Below, piece after piece: positions 37,115 through 46,582 of a stretch of 64,000 nucleotides of DNA. Below the pieces are notes generated by a model that did not search any database, was not told where the DNA came from, and worked only from the letters and a program-made list of their open reading frames with translations. The DNA comes from Aestuariivirga sp. Its GTDB lineage: Bacteria; Pseudomonadota; Alphaproteobacteria; Rhizobiales; Aestuariivirgaceae. Every line of letters begins with the position of its first letter. Within the stretch, counting starts at the first letter, position 1. The stretch covers positions 1 to 64,000 of the forward strand of contig JAUXUN010000036.1 of the NCBI GenBank assembly GCA_030680855.1, written 5' to 3'. The translations under genes and the position numbers were made by a program.

Positions 37115-37570
37115 ATGAGGCTTGCATATGTTTTCTGCTGCTGCCTTGGCCTAGTGCTGTCGGCGTGCAAGGAAGAGGCGCCAACGCCCTACCTGAAAAT
37201 CGTCGGCGGCAGTTTCATTTTCAACTACCGTTACTCCAAGATGTCCTACGGATTTGTCGCGCGACAGCTTAAACCCCTGCCGGAAGGAAGCATCCTGGAA
37301 GCGAGCTTTGACTTGCCCGATACGGACCGCAAATTTGTCACCACCAAACCTGCGAAATCCGGGCAACTGCAATACAGCTTTGAAACCGGGCCGCTGCGCG
37401 GCGTGCGGAAAGACACGCCCTACAAAGTGCAGCTTAAACTTCTTGAGGCAAATACGGGCAAGGAGCTTGCTCTCGTTGAGCAGGTTTTCAAGTCAGATGC
37501 TGATCAGGACATCCTGCCAAGCAAAGCGCCGGTTGTCGGACCCGGCTATCAGGCGAATCCGGAGAACTGA
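37115..37570 (+). CDS. Putative lipoprotein of unknown function
   Basis: A 151-residue protein with a lipoprotein signal peptide and lipobox LSAC (cysteine near residue 18). The rest is probably a small beta-rich periplasmic domain (LKIVGGSFIFNYRYSKMSYGFVARQLKPLPEGSILEASF). It starts at the base after the permease stop codon, so it is almost certainly co-transcribed and may be a partner of it. I do not recognise the family well. Confidence 0.78.
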   Translation: MRLAYVFCCCLGLVLSACKEEAPTPYLKIVGGSFIFNYRYSKMSYGFVARQLKPLPEGSILEASFDLPDTDRKFVTTKPAKSGQLQYSFETGPLRGVRKDTPYKVQLKLLEANTGKELALVEQVFKSDADQDILPSKAPVVGPGYQANPEN

Positions 37571-37576
37571 CGGCCG

Positions 37577-37897
37577 TTACTCTACTCTGACGGCGGTTCC
37601 GGCGGCAGTCACCATCAGCATGCTGCCGTTGGTGCCGACAGTTTCATAATCGATGTCGACACCGATCACGGCATTGGCGCCGAGTTGCCGGGCCTTGTCG
37701 GTCATCTCGCCGACTGCCGTGTTGCGCGCGTCGTTCAGGACTTTTTCATAGGAGCCGGCGCGGCCGCCCACAATATCGCGGATGGAAGCAAAGAGATCGC
37801 GGAACAGGTTGGCGCCGAGAATGGCTTCTCCCGCAACGAGCCCCTTGTATTCCAAGACGCGTTTGCCTTCGACATTGTGGGTGGTGGTGACCAGCAT
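37577..37897 (-). CDS. YbjQ/UPF0145 family protein
   Basis: A 106-residue protein of the YbjQ family (DUF74, sometimes called heavy-metal-binding). It shows the family start [48 protein letters not shown] and the end [30 protein letters not shown]. The structure is known to form pentamers, but the biological role is open. It lies just downstream of purH on the same strand. Confidence 0.9.
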   Translation of the reverse strand: MLVTTTHNVEGKRVLEYKGLVAGEAILGANLFRDLFASIRDIVGGRAGSYEKVLNDARNTAVGEMTDKARQLGANAVIGVDIDYETVGTNGSMLMVTAAGTAVRVE

Positions 37898-37923
37898 GGC
37901 GCTCTCCTTTTAGCAGGCCCGAT

Positions 37924-39507
37924 CTAATGGCGAAAATGCCGGATGCCAGTGAAAATCATGGCGAGCCCCGCAGCATCGGCGGCATGAATGATTTCATCGT
38001 CCTTGATGGACCCGCCGGGCTGGATGATGGCGGTGGCGCCAGCTTCTGCGGCCTGCAGCAAGCCATCGGCAAAGGGGAAGAATGCATCGGAGGCCACAAC
38101 GGAGCCATGGACAAGCGGCACCTTGTGCCCCGCCGCCTTGGCCGCATCCTCGCTTTTCCGGACGGCTATGCGGGCGGCATCGACGCGCGACATCTGGCCG
38201 GCGCCAATGCCAACGGTTGCACCATTCTTGGCATAAATGATCGCGTTGGATTTCACATGCTTGGCAATCCGGAAGGCAAATTTCAGGTCCTTGAGCTCGG
38301 CTTTGGTGGGTTCGCGTTTGGTCACGACCCGCAAATTCATCTCATCGACAGAATAGCCGTCGCGGGTTTGCACGAGAAGTCCGCCAATGATGGACTTCAC
38401 CGAAATCGCCGGGGCATTCGAATTTGGAATCTCATCGAGAAGCAGGAGGCGCAGATTTTTTTTGGCCGCCATGATGGCTCGTGCGCCGTCATCCGCGCCC
38501 GGGGCGATAATCACCTCGGTGAATAGTTTTGAAATTTCAAAAGCGGTTTCTTCATCGAGGTTGCGATTGAATGCCACAATGCCGCCAAAGGCGCTGACCG
38601 GATCGCAGGCGAGCGCCTTGCCATAGGCTTCAAAAAGCGAATGGCCCATCGCCACGCCGCAAGGGTTGGCATGCTTTACGATAACGCAGGCGGCCTCCGC
38701 TTCATTGCGGAATTCCGAGAGGCAATCGAGGGCTGCATCCGTGTCATTGATGTTGTTGTAGGAAAGCTCCTTGCCCTGAACCTGTTTGGCGCTTGCCACT
38801 CCCTTGCGTTGATCGGGACTGCTGTAGAGAGCAGCAGTCTGGTGGGGGTTTTCGCCGTAACGCAGGGTTTGCAGGCGCTTGCCGCCAATGGCAAAATAAT
38901 CCGGCGTTGTATTGCCGAGTTCAGCGGAAAACCATTGGGCGATCGCGGCGTCGTAGGCGGCGGTTCTTGCGAAGGCCTTGGCCGCCAAAACACGGCGTGT
39001 GGCTTGTGAGGTATTTCCACCCAAAGTCCTGATTTCGTCGAGTACGAGATTGTAGTCTTCAGGGCTCACAACTACGGTGACGCTTTCATGATTCTTGGCC
39101 GCACCCCTGATCATTGCCGGGCCACCGATGTCTATATTTTCTATGGTGGTTTCCCAATCCGCACGTTTCGCAACGGTTGCCTCGAAGGGGTAAAGATTGG
39201 AAACGAGAAGATCAATGTTCTTGATTCCATGAGTGGCCTGAGCAGCCTCGTGGTCGGCATTCCCTCTCACGGAGAGAAATCCGCCATGGATTTTGGGATG
39301 CAGGGTCTTTACGCGGCCATCCATGATTTCGGGAAAGCCCGTAACTGAAGAAACATCGATGGTTGGAATACCTGCGGCGTGCAAGCTTTTGGCCGTACCC
39401 CCGGTGGAAATAATTTCAATGTCCAGCGCAACCAGCGCCCGGGCAAAATCAATAAGCCCTGTCTTGTCATAAGGAGATAGCAGTGCGCGGCGGATCGGAA
39501 GGGTCAT
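37924..39507 (-). CDS. purH: Bifunctional AICAR transformylase / IMP cyclohydrolase
   Basis: PurH does the last two steps of IMP synthesis. The N-terminal MGS-like cyclohydrolase domain (about 1-150) shows [32 protein letters not shown], and [13 protein letters not shown]. The C-terminal transformylase has [13 protein letters not shown] and the catalytic block [10 protein letters not shown]. Two ATGs exist: 39513 and 39507. I prefer 39507 because GGGA then sits seven bases upstream and the protein starts [12 protein letters not shown] possible hairpin covers this start region (see separate entry). Confidence 0.95.
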   Translation of the reverse strand: MTLPIRRALLSPYDKTGLIDFARALVALDIEIISTGGTAKSLHAAGIPTIDVSSVTGFPEIMDGRVKTLHPKIHGGFLSVRGNADHEAAQATHGIKNIDLLVSNLYPFEATVAKRADWETTIENIDIGGPAMIRGAAKNHESVTVVVSPEDYNLVLDEIRTLGGNTSQATRRVLAAKAFARTAAYDAAIAQWFSAELGNTTPDYFAIGGKRLQTLRYGENPHQTAALYSSPDQRKGVASAKQVQGKELSYNNINDTDAALDCLSEFRNEAEAACVIVKHANPCGVAMGHSLFEAYGKALACDPVSAFGGIVAFNRNLDEETAFEISKLFTEVIIAPGADDGARAIMAAKKNLRLLLLDEIPNSNAPAISVKSIIGGLLVQTRDGYSVDEMNLRVVTKREPTKAELKDLKFAFRIAKHVKSNAIIYAKNGATVGIGAGQMSRVDAARIAVRKSEDAAKAAGHKVPLVHGSVVASDAFFPFADGLLQAAEAGATAIIQPGGSIKDDEIIHAADAAGLAMIFTGIRHFRH

Positions 39508-39512
39508 AGGCA

Positions 39513-39557
39513 TATCCCGGAACTAGATGCTGATCAGGCACATAGCATGCCGGGATA
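39513..39557 (-). promoter_or_regulatory. Possible hairpin over the purH ribosome site
   Basis: TATCCCGG at 39513-39520 and CCGGGATA at 39550-39557 are perfect inverted repeats with a 29-base loop. On the mRNA, the second arm contains the GGGA and touches the first purH ATG, so folding would hide the ribosome site. This could be chance; no known riboswitch is recognised. Confidence 0.3.
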
Positions 39558-39566
39558 ATTAGGCCA

Positions 39567-41228
39567 CTAGAAAGGAAGTTGCGGCATTTCCACCCGGTCG
39601 TTGGGGGATGCGGCTGATTTCTCCACGCGGCGCAGGGCCCAGTTTACCGGGTCGGCCGTTTCCGTCGAGCCCCGGATGACAATTTGCTGGGTTTTCCGGG
39701 GGCCAAGGGCATCTCCCAGAAACACGCTGTCCTCGAGGGACATGATTCCTCCGCGGGCATTGAACTGCCAGGCGGTTTTATTGGGCAGCATGAGAACAAT
39801 CCGCATTTCCTTGCGGGTCAGAGTTGCCTTCACGCCGGGATGGAGATGAAACCGGATGGTGAAATCGAGCGGTCCTGCAGGGGAGTTTGGGGACCCTGCG
39901 GTTGAAATCCGATCCTCGCCGCGAAGGTCGTTGCCGGTCTGGGACAGGAAGATGCTACGATGATGGATGACCCTGCCTGATCGTCCTGAAATCTCATTGC
40001 TGCAGTTGATCAGGGAGCCTTGAGGGGAGGCTATCACCTCGGCTGTGGGGTTATTTTTTACCCCGCTTTCGAAGGAGGTAATTTCAACCGTGTTATGGGC
40101 GGCGATATCTGCCGCGGCCCTTCGCCAATCATCCGTGGCGGAGTCTGGCATGCCGCAATTGTTGAAAATGCGGTGCGGCCCGTCCGAAAACTCGATCGCC
40201 AGCGGGCTGTTGCATTCCCCGGGAATGCCCGTATCCATGATAAGGAGGCCAGACCGGTGCGAGAGCCGGCAATAGCCGGAATGAGGTGCGCAGTGCAGCG
40301 GCCGGCCGGCAATGGTATCGTGTTCCACAAGGGTCTTGATGCCGGCCATCTCGCTTGCCCCGGCACCTTGAAAATTGCCGAGGCCCCGGTCCCCGTGGCT
40401 GAGCATACGGAGCATGGGGAACATTCTTTCGATGGCGGCGCTCAAGGCCTGCGGAACGGCTTCACGCTTTGCCACCATCGCATCCCTGATGGGAATGACA
40501 GCGAGGAGAACTTCAAGCAGGGCCTGGGGATTACGCGAAACATGGCCGCCGTCGGAAAGAATGACCTGATCCATGACGGTGCAGAGCCTGGCATTGGCCT
40601 GATCCCGCAGGGTCTCCGAACCGCGGAATGCGAGGCTCGCGTATTGCAACGCCACGGCCTGCCAAAAACTGTCACTGAGCGCAGATGGGTGATTTGCCAG
40701 AACACGATGAATGAGCTTTTCGACAAGTTCGTAAAATGGTTTTCCAAAGGAGGAAGGCGATGGCCCCAGCAGAAAGTGCGCAGCACTTGCGAGCGAGATG
40801 AGGGCCTGAAAACAGACCATGGGAGTCCGGATGCCACCACGCTGTTCGCCCCATTTCAGAACCAGCGACCGGGCCACGATGCGGTGCAGTTCATGGCCGC
40901 CTGTCACGAAGTGCTGCAGCCAGGAGAGATTGTGGAGTGCTATGGCCCATTCGGCGCTAGGTGGGTTGGCGTCAAACACGTCGACAGGAATTCCGGTCAC
41001 CGTTGCTCCGGCAAAACTGAATTTTCCACGGGCCATGTCCTGGGCCATGGTTGGATCGCCTGGTTTCAGGGCCAATAGCCTTGTTCCAAGGCCAGAAATG
41101 CTTATGCGTTGTGATGAGCCGAGGCCGAGCCCGTGGGAGGCCCAGTGCTTGAGCGTAGAGCCATGGCCCGACAGCACCTGAAAATAGGTGGGAGTGCCAA
41201 GTTGCTGCGTAGCCCAGTGGTCGCGCAT
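39567..41228 (-). CDS. Heparinase II/III family protein
   Basis: A 553-residue protein with the heparinase II/III build: an N-terminal helical toroid (for example WAIALHNLSWLQHFVTGGHELHRIVARSLVLKWGE) and a C-terminal beta-sandwich that includes HSGYCRLSHRSGLLIMDTGIPGECNSPLAIEFSDG and HNTVEITSFESG. Family enzymes cleave uronic-acid polysaccharides. This alphaproteobacterial group, always found between rsmB and purH, has no proven substrate. A signal peptide is not obvious. Confidence 0.88.
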   Translation of the reverse strand: MRDHWATQQLGTPTYFQVLSGHGSTLKHWASHGLGLGSSQRISISGLGTRLLALKPGDPTMAQDMARGKFSFAGATVTGIPVDVFDANPPSAEWAIALHNLSWLQHFVTGGHELHRIVARSLVLKWGEQRGGIRTPMVCFQALISLASAAHFLLGPSPSSFGKPFYELVEKLIHRVLANHPSALSDSFWQAVALQYASLAFRGSETLRDQANARLCTVMDQVILSDGGHVSRNPQALLEVLLAVIPIRDAMVAKREAVPQALSAAIERMFPMLRMLSHGDRGLGNFQGAGASEMAGIKTLVEHDTIAGRPLHCAPHSGYCRLSHRSGLLIMDTGIPGECNSPLAIEFSDGPHRIFNNCGMPDSATDDWRRAAADIAAHNTVEITSFESGVKNNPTAEVIASPQGSLINCSNEISGRSGRVIHHRSIFLSQTGNDLRGEDRISTAGSPNSPAGPLDFTIRFHLHPGVKATLTRKEMRIVLMLPNKTAWQFNARGGIMSLEDSVFLGDALGPRKTQQIVIRGSTETADPVNWALRRVEKSAASPNDRVEMPQLPF

Positions 41229-41304
41229 GATTCGCCGCGTTAAAAATCGTTGTTCCGGTGATGGTGCAAAGGCCTACACTGGTGCCGAGATGGTTAACGA
41301 ATTA

Positions 41305-42621
41305 CTAACGCCGCTCCAGACGGGCGGCAAAGAAGCCGTCGAGGCCGGGACTCTTGCCAACTGCCATGGAGGGGAGGCAGCGCATAAGGCCTGCCGGCGT
41401 TGTAAACTGCGCCTGCTGGGCGAGATCCTCAGGAACGATGGCCGAAAGCCCAAATTCCTCATGGGCCCGCAGGAAATTGAATACCTGCCGCTCGCCTTCG
41501 AGGGGGGACAATGAACAGGTGCAATAAACCAGCCTTCCACCCGGCTTTACCAGGCGCGCCGCATGGCTAAGCATTTTCTGCTGCAGGTTCACCAGCCCCG
41601 CCAGTTGCTGGGGAGATTTCAAATAGACCAAGTCTGGATGACGCCGGATGGTTCCGGTGGCCGAGCATGGCGCATCCAGCAGGACATTGTCATAGAGCGT
41701 GTCCGTCGGCAGGGATAATACATCGGCGAGCAATGCCGTGACCTGCAACTTCAAACGCACAAGATTCTCCCGCATCCGGTTCATGCGCGTGACGGAATCA
41801 TCAACGGCGGTCACAATCGCTCCGGCAGAGGCGAGCTGTGCGGTTTTTCCGCCGGGTGCCGCACAGAGATCCAGCACTGACTTCCCCGCGATATCGCCCA
41901 GAAGTTTTGCGGGCAAGGCCGATGCGGCGTCCTGCACCCACCACTGTCCTTCGCTGAATCCCGGCAGCTCCTGCAAATTGCTGTCACCGGATCGCAAGCG
42001 GATCGTTCCGGTCGGGAGAAGTTCGCCCTTCAATAGTTCGGCCCAATGCCTGGGCTTGTCTTTGACTGAAATATCGAGCGGGGCCTCGTTGAGATGAGAG
42101 GCCGCGATATCACGGGCCGCTTCTTCACCATAGGCGGCGACCCATTGCTCCCACAGCCAATCCGGCGTGTTGAGCCTTGCCCCATCCAAATTCTCACGAA
42201 CAGCTTTTCCATCGGTCGAAACCTTGCGCAGCACCGCATTGATCAACCCGGAAAAGTGCTGGGCTTTCTTGTCCTGCTTTGCCAGATTAACGGAGAGGTC
42301 AATGGCGGCGTAAGGGCTCACCTCCATGAACAGGAGCTGGGCTGCGGCGATGGTGAGAATATCCACCGCCATGCCAGACGAACGCGGCAATGGCTTTGTC
42401 AGGAATTTTCCCAGCACGGTTTTGATTTCACCGCCATGGCGAAGGGATGAAGCCACAAGGGCATGGGCAAAGGAGCGGTCCCGGCCCTCAAGCAGGCGAA
42501 ACTCAGCATTTGTTTCGAGCAGTTGATCAAGCGGTTGCTGATCGAGAGTGACGCCTTGCAAAAGACTTATTGCGGCGCGCCTAGCCAGCAGGCCGGGCTT
42601 TTCTTGTTTTGCGGCTGACAC
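41305..42621 (-). CDS. rsmB: 16S rRNA (cytosine967-C5)-methyltransferase
   Basis: RsmB methylates C967 of 16S rRNA with SAM. An N-terminal NusB-like RNA-binding domain (about 1-140) precedes the RsmB/NOP catalytic domain: DLCAAPGGKTAQLASAG (SAM site), DAPCSATGTIRRHPDL (catalytic motif IV with PC), and YCTCSLSPLEGERQV (motif VI with TC). The start is GTG at 42621, four bases after the htpX stop on the same strand. Length of 438 residues is normal. Confidence 0.92.
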   Translation of the reverse strand: MSAAKQEKPGLLARRAAISLLQGVTLDQQPLDQLLETNAEFRLLEGRDRSFAHALVASSLRHGGEIKTVLGKFLTKPLPRSSGMAVDILTIAAAQLLFMEVSPYAAIDLSVNLAKQDKKAQHFSGLINAVLRKVSTDGKAVRENLDGARLNTPDWLWEQWVAAYGEEAARDIAASHLNEAPLDISVKDKPRHWAELLKGELLPTGTIRLRSGDSNLQELPGFSEGQWWVQDAASALPAKLLGDIAGKSVLDLCAAPGGKTAQLASAGAIVTAVDDSVTRMNRMRENLVRLKLQVTALLADVLSLPTDTLYDNVLLDAPCSATGTIRRHPDLVYLKSPQQLAGLVNLQQKMLSHAARLVKPGGRLVYCTCSLSPLEGERQVFNFLRAHEEFGLSAIVPEDLAQQAQFTTPAGLMRCLPSMAVGKSPGLDGFFAARLERR

Positions 42622-42624
42622 TGA

Positions 42625-43515
42625 TCAGCCCCAAGGGCCCCTTGGTGCTGCGTTCTGGAAGGTTTCGCGTGTGCCCATCTCTGCTGCCATTTTCTGAAGT
42701 TCGGCAACGCGGTTTTCCGTTGCGGGATGCGATGAGAACAGATTGTCCATGCGCTGTCCAGACAAAGGATTGACGATGAAGAGATGGGCCATGGCGGGGT
42801 TGGCTTCGGCCGCTTCATTGGGAATGCGCCGGGCAATGCCTGAAATTTTGTGCAGGGCTGACGCCAGAGACATCGGTTCTCCGGAAATTTCCGCGCCGCC
42901 ACGGTCTGCTTCATATTCACGGGTACGGCTCACGGCCAGTTGCACGATCATGGCGGCAAGCGGCGCCAGGATAATCAGCACTATGCCGCCCAGGGGGCCC
43001 AAGGGGCTGTTTCGGTCGCGGCCACCAAAGAGAAGGCCAAAATTCGCCAGCATGGATACGGCACCGGCCAGGGTTGCCGTCAGGGTCATGACAAGCGTGT
43101 CACGGTTCTTGATGTGGGCCAGTTCATGGGCCATGACGCCGGCAATTTCAGACGGCGACAGGGTTTGCAAAAGTCCGGTTGTGGCGGCGACCGCTGCATT
43201 TTCTGGATTGCGGCCCGTGGCAAAGGCGTTGGGCTGCGGATTGTCCATGATGTAGACTTTGGGCATGGGAAGGTTGGCCCGCTCGGCGAGGCTGGCTACG
43301 ATGTCATAATATTCAGGCGCTGTGGCCCTATCCACTTGCCTCGCCCCTTGCATGCTCAAGACCATCTTGTCGGCGTTCCAGTAGGCAAACAGGTTTGTGC
43401 CGGCGGCGAACAGGAAGGCGAGCAGCATGCCGCCCTGGCCACCCATGAGGTAGCCAATGGCGAGGAAGAGGCCGGTGAGGCCTGCCAGCAGAAGTCCGGT
43501 TCGAAAGGTGTTCAT
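42625..43515 (-). CDS. htpX: Membrane zinc metalloprotease HtpX
   Basis: HtpX degrades damaged membrane proteins together with FtsH. Hydrophobic segments are near residues 7-40 and 145-195. The zinc motif [13 protein letters not shown] (HEXXH) is near residue 130, with the third ligand in [14 protein letters not shown]. The N-terminus [28 protein letters not shown] is typical. Length is 296 residues. It lies directly upstream of rsmB in a leftward pair. Confidence 0.95.
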   Translation of the reverse strand: MNTFRTGLLLAGLTGLFLAIGYLMGGQGGMLLAFLFAAGTNLFAYWNADKMVLSMQGARQVDRATAPEYYDIVASLAERANLPMPKVYIMDNPQPNAFATGRNPENAAVAATTGLLQTLSPSEIAGVMAHELAHIKNRDTLVMTLTATLAGAVSMLANFGLLFGGRDRNSPLGPLGGIVLIILAPLAAMIVQLAVSRTREYEADRGGAEISGEPMSLASALHKISGIARRIPNEAAEANPAMAHLFIVNPLSGQRMDNLFSSHPATENRVAELQKMAAEMGTRETFQNAAPRGPWG

Positions 43516-43574
43516 GGGTCGAGACTTTTCCTTTGTTCCGGCATAAAATGGTGTTCCCTAGGAGTTTCGACAAG

Positions 43575-43745
43575 ATGGAAAAACGTGAACTGCCCCCCGC
43601 CGCCGTGCGGGCCCTGGCCGAGGCGGAGCTACGCCATGCGGCGGCCTTGAAGGTGGAACGGCCCAAGGAAATCAATGGCCGCAAAGGGCCGGAGCCCACG
43701 CGCTATGGCGATTGGGAACGCAAGGGCATTACTTCTGACTTCTGA
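43575..43745 (+). CDS. DUF1674 protein (SdhAF4-like)
   Basis: A 56-residue protein with the DUF1674 core: RPKEINGRKGPEPTRYGDWERKGITSDF. The eukaryotic homologue SDHAF4 (Sdh8) aids assembly of the flavinated subunit of succinate dehydrogenase; this small form probably does the same. The start ATG 43575 is set by GGAG at 43561-43564. Its 3' end is overlapped by the following alkA-like gene in another frame. Confidence 0.9.
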   Translation: MEKRELPPAAVRALAEAELRHAAALKVERPKEINGRKGPEPTRYGDWERKGITSDF

Positions 43746-44397
43746 CGCCAAAAGATTTCCGGTCATTGAAACCGATGCAGACATTGCCACGGGGGCTGAA
43801 TTTCTGGTTGCGCGCGAACCGTGTTTTGCAAAAATCATTGAAGTCTATGGACTGCCTTCGTCGCGGCGAGTTGAAAACAGTCTCGCCAGCCTCCTGAAAA
43901 TTGTCACCGAGCAGTTAATTTCACTCAAGGCGGCGGATGCGATTTGGCGGCACATCGAAACCAGGCTCCATCCCTTTGAGCCCCATGAAATTCTGAAATT
44001 CAGTCCGGAAGATTTGCAAAGTCTGGGGTTAACCCGGGCCAAAGCCCGGAGCTTCCAGGCCATTGCGATGGCCATACATAGCGGTGAGCTGAATTTTGAA
44101 TCACTGCATCAGGTGCCCGACCAGGACGTGCTTGCCAAATTGACAGCGCTGCCTGGAATCGGGCCGTGGACGGCGGATATCTATTTGCTGACGGCCCTGG
44201 GACGGGCCGATGCCTGCCCCGCTGGCGACCTGGCCCTGCAGTTGGCGGCGCAGGATTTGTTCGCCATGGATGGCAGGCCAACCCCTAAGGCGTTTCTGGA
44301 AAGGGCCGAGAACTGGAAGCCGTGGCGCTCGGTCGCTGCAAGGCTGCTGTGGAGCCATTACCGGGGGTTAAAGGGCCTTTCCCAGCAGGTTAATTGA
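43705..44397 (+). CDS. DNA-3-methyladenine glycosylase II (AlkA/HhH-GPD family)
   Basis: A 230-residue base-excision-repair glycosylase. The helix-hairpin-helix and catalytic region reads LTALPGIGPWTADIYLLTALGRADACPAGDLALQ, with the catalytic aspartate in AGDLA. The upstream helix SLLKIVTEQLISLKAADAIWRH is typical. It probably removes alkylated purines. ATG 43705 has GGAG ten bases before it; ATG 43675 is an alternative. Either way it overlaps DUF1674 in a different frame. Confidence 0.88.
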   Translation: MAIGNARALLLTSDAKRFPVIETDADIATGAEFLVAREPCFAKIIEVYGLPSSRRVENSLASLLKIVTEQLISLKAADAIWRHIETRLHPFEPHEILKFSPEDLQSLGLTRAKARSFQAIAMAIHSGELNFESLHQVPDQDVLAKLTALPGIGPWTADIYLLTALGRADACPAGDLALQLAAQDLFAMDGRPTPKAFLERAENWKPWRSVAARLLWSHYRGLKGLSQQVN

Positions 44398-44428
44398 GCC
44401 CTTCACAGGATTGTTGCCGATATATAGT

Positions 44429-45022
44429 ATGTCTCCGACGTCAAACCTCAAGAGGTTAAGGGTGTATAACGAAGCCGCCGCATTGGAAGCCTGCCCTGCG
44501 CTGGTCCTCAACGCCGATTACCGGCCGCTGAGCTACTATCCCTTGTCCCTGTGGAGCTGGCAGGATGCGATCAAGGCGGTGTTTCTTGAGCGCGTCAATA
44601 TTGTTTCCGAATATGACCGGGTGGTGCGCAGCCCGACATTCGAGTTCAAGCTTCCCAGCGTTGTCTCGCTCAAGACCTATGTGAAGCCATCGCGGACACC
44701 GGCCTTCACCCGGTTCAATGTTTTTTTGCGCGACCGGTTCACCTGCCAATATTGCGGGGCCCACGACGACCTCACCTTTGATCACGTCACGCCGCGCTCA
44801 AAGGGCGGCCATACGACCTGGGATAATGTCGTGGCGGCCTGCTCGCCGTGCAATCTGGCCAAGGGCGGCTATCTGCCTCATGAGGTCAAAATGTTTCCGG
44901 CCCACAAGCCGCATTGCCCGACGGTCAGCCAGCTTCACAGCAATGGGCGGCATTTCCCGCCAAACTACCTGCATCAGAGCTGGCAGGACTATCTCTACTG
45001 GGATACGGAACTCGATCCTTGA
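44429..45022 (+). CDS. HNH endonuclease
   Basis: A 197-residue protein with an HNH domain near residues 105-150: RDRFTCQYCGAHDDLTFDHVTPRSKGGHTTWDNVVAACSPCN, with two CxxC zinc pairs and the catalytic histidine. The N-terminal part (ALEACPALVLNADYRPLSYYPLSLWSWQDAIKAVFLERVNIV) is the conserved companion region of a widely distributed housekeeping HNH family that is not tied to mobile elements. Physiological role is unknown. It is convergent with dsbB, overlapping by 28 bases. Confidence 0.9.
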   Translation: MSPTSNLKRLRVYNEAAALEACPALVLNADYRPLSYYPLSLWSWQDAIKAVFLERVNIVSEYDRVVRSPTFEFKLPSVVSLKTYVKPSRTPAFTRFNVFLRDRFTCQYCGAHDDLTFDHVTPRSKGGHTTWDNVVAACSPCNLAKGGYLPHEVKMFPAHKPHCPTVSQLHSNGRHFPPNYLHQSWQDYLYWDTELDP

Positions 45023-45480
45023 TGGTGGGCGCCTGCCAGGGCAACCACTGCCAGCACGGCTGAAATTATTGCATTCCATCCGGCAAGTGAAATTCCGATA
45101 ATCCGGATTGCGGCTTCGTTGCAGGCAACGACCACTTTGGTGAGATCCGGCAAGCCACCGGATATGTCGCCGCTGCAGGTATCCGGTCCCGGCCACCATT
45201 TCCATTCAACGCCGGCGTGGTAGGCGCCGAAAATGGCGCTGCCGAGCATGACGACTGCGAGAAGGTAAAGCCCGCCCCTTGTGCCCTTGAGACTTTTTCC
45301 GGCGCTCACTGACAGCAGCAAGGAAAATGGAATCGCAAAATAATAAGGCCAGCGTTGTTGCAGGCACAGATGACAGGGATCATAGCCGGCGAACTGGAAA
45401 ACCCACGCGCCTGCGATGGTCGCGGTTGCAACAACAATTATGGCGAGCGAAGCTTTTTGCGGATCCAGTTTTTCTAGCAT
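44995..45480 (-). CDS. dsbB: DsbB-family disulphide bond formation protein
   Basis: An inner-membrane protein of 161 residues with four hydrophobic segments. It keeps the CxxC pair in GYDPCHLCLQQRWPYYFAI and a second periplasmic cysteine pair in GPDTCSG and VVACNEA, as needed to pass electrons from DsbA to quinone. No DsbA gene is in the window. It overlaps the downstream end of the YqaA-like gene by seven bases in a leftward pair. Confidence 0.9.
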   Translation of the reverse strand: MLEKLDPQKASLAIIVVATATIAGAWVFQFAGYDPCHLCLQQRWPYYFAIPFSLLLSVSAGKSLKGTRGGLYLLAVVMLGSAIFGAYHAGVEWKWWPGPDTCSGDISGGLPDLTKVVVACNEAAIRIIGISLAGWNAIISAVLAVVALAGAHHQGSSSVSQ

Positions 45481-46085
45481 GTCGTTCCCATTCCTGATGC
45501 ACTGAAATATTTTAGAATAAAATAAAGGCCAATGAGGGCGGCGGCAGCAGCTGCGGCAATAAGGCCCAAGCGCTTCTCGATAAATATCCGGATGGGTTCG
45601 CCATATTTTTTCAAGGCCCAGGCCAGCGCAAAAAACCGCGCGCCGCGCGCCAGAATGCAGGAGAGGACGAAAACAAGGAAACTTGCATGAACAACGCCAG
45701 CGAGAATGGTTACGACCTTGATGGGCGGAAGATGGGCGAGGCCCGAGGTGACAAGAAGCAGGGCAATGGTGTCTTCATCGGTGCAGGCCCGGAGCGACTC
45801 AAACGCCTCAAGCTTGCCGTAAAATTCCAGAATGGGCTGCGCTATGGTTTGGTAAGCGAAGTAACCCAGAAAATATCCGGCAATGCCGCCCAGCGTGGAA
45901 GCCAGAGTTGCAATGAGTGCCAGGCGATAGGCGCGGTCCGGACGTGCCAGGGCCATGGGCAGGAAGAGCACATCGGCGGGCACGAGAAAAAAAGAGCTTT
46001 CAATAAAGGCGATGACCGCAAGCCAGACTTCCGCCGTTTTCCGGGCGGCAAGCGAAATGGTCCAGTCGTAAAGGCTGCGGAGCAT
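45474..46085 (-). CDS. YqaA-like DedA/SNARE-associated membrane protein
   Basis: A 203-residue membrane protein with about five hydrophobic segments and the DedA-type patterns AFIESSFFLVPADVLFLPMALARPDRAYRLALIATLASTLGGIAGYFLGYF. Family members are half-transporters linked to lipid flipping and membrane homeostasis; the YqaA branch is uncharacterised. It is upstream of dsbB and downstream of arfB on the same strand. Confidence 0.88.
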   Translation of the reverse strand: MLRSLYDWTISLAARKTAEVWLAVIAFIESSFFLVPADVLFLPMALARPDRAYRLALIATLASTLGGIAGYFLGYFAYQTIAQPILEFYGKLEAFESLRACTDEDTIALLLVTSGLAHLPPIKVVTILAGVVHASFLVFVLSCILARGARFFALAWALKKYGEPIRIFIEKRLGLIAAAAAAALIGLYFILKYFSASGMGTTC

Positions 46086-46093
46086 GGCCAGGC

Positions 46094-46513
46094 CTAATCA
46101 AATGACGGCTTGGAGCGCCGCAGGTTTTTGGTTGTGGAGCGTTTTGATTTTGAATCGAGGCGCCGTGTCTTTGAAGCCTTGGTGGGCCTGGTTGCAATGC
46201 GTCTTTTGGGCCGTACCGCGGCCTTGCGCAGAAGTGCCAGCAATTTTTCAAGGGCGGTGGCGCGGTTCCGCTCTTGGGAGCGATGTTCCTGCGCGGTCAC
46301 GATAAGCATCCCATCCTGGGACAGTTGCCGTCCAGCGATGGTCCCCAAGCGCTGCTTCACCTCATAGGGCAAGATGGCGTTGGCCACGTCATAACGCAGT
46401 TCCACCGCGGTGGAGACTTTGTTCACATTCTGTCCACCGGGCCCGGAAGCGCGGATGAAGGATTCGGAGATATCCCGCTCATCGATGCTTATGGAATTCG
46501 AGATTCGGATCAT
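46094..46513 (-). CDS. arfB: Alternative ribosome-rescue factor ArfB
   Basis: ArfB (YaeJ) frees ribosomes stalled on broken mRNA by hydrolysing peptidyl-tRNA. The catalytic loop FIRASGPGGQNVNKVSTAVEL with GGQ is near residues 20-40. The basic C-terminal tail (RPKRRIATRPTKASKTRRLDSKSKRSTTKNLRRSKPSFD) is the segment that enters the empty mRNA channel. I start at ATG 46513 (139 residues); the longer frame runs through the tRNA-Leu gene. Confidence 0.94.
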   Translation of the reverse strand: MIRISNSISIDERDISESFIRASGPGGQNVNKVSTAVELRYDVANAILPYEVKQRLGTIAGRQLSQDGMLIVTAQEHRSQERNRATALEKLLALLRKAAVRPKRRIATRPTKASKTRRLDSKSKRSTTKNLRRSKPSFD

Positions 46514-46582
46514 GATTTTTGCTTTAAGCGCCTTTCGGGTTGACGGCGCAAGCCTCGACGCTTTAGAGGAAAGTCCTGGTGT

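Noticed and set aside
40020-41078. 352-residue open frame on the plus strand
   Set aside because: Shadow of the heparinase-like gene on the other strand.
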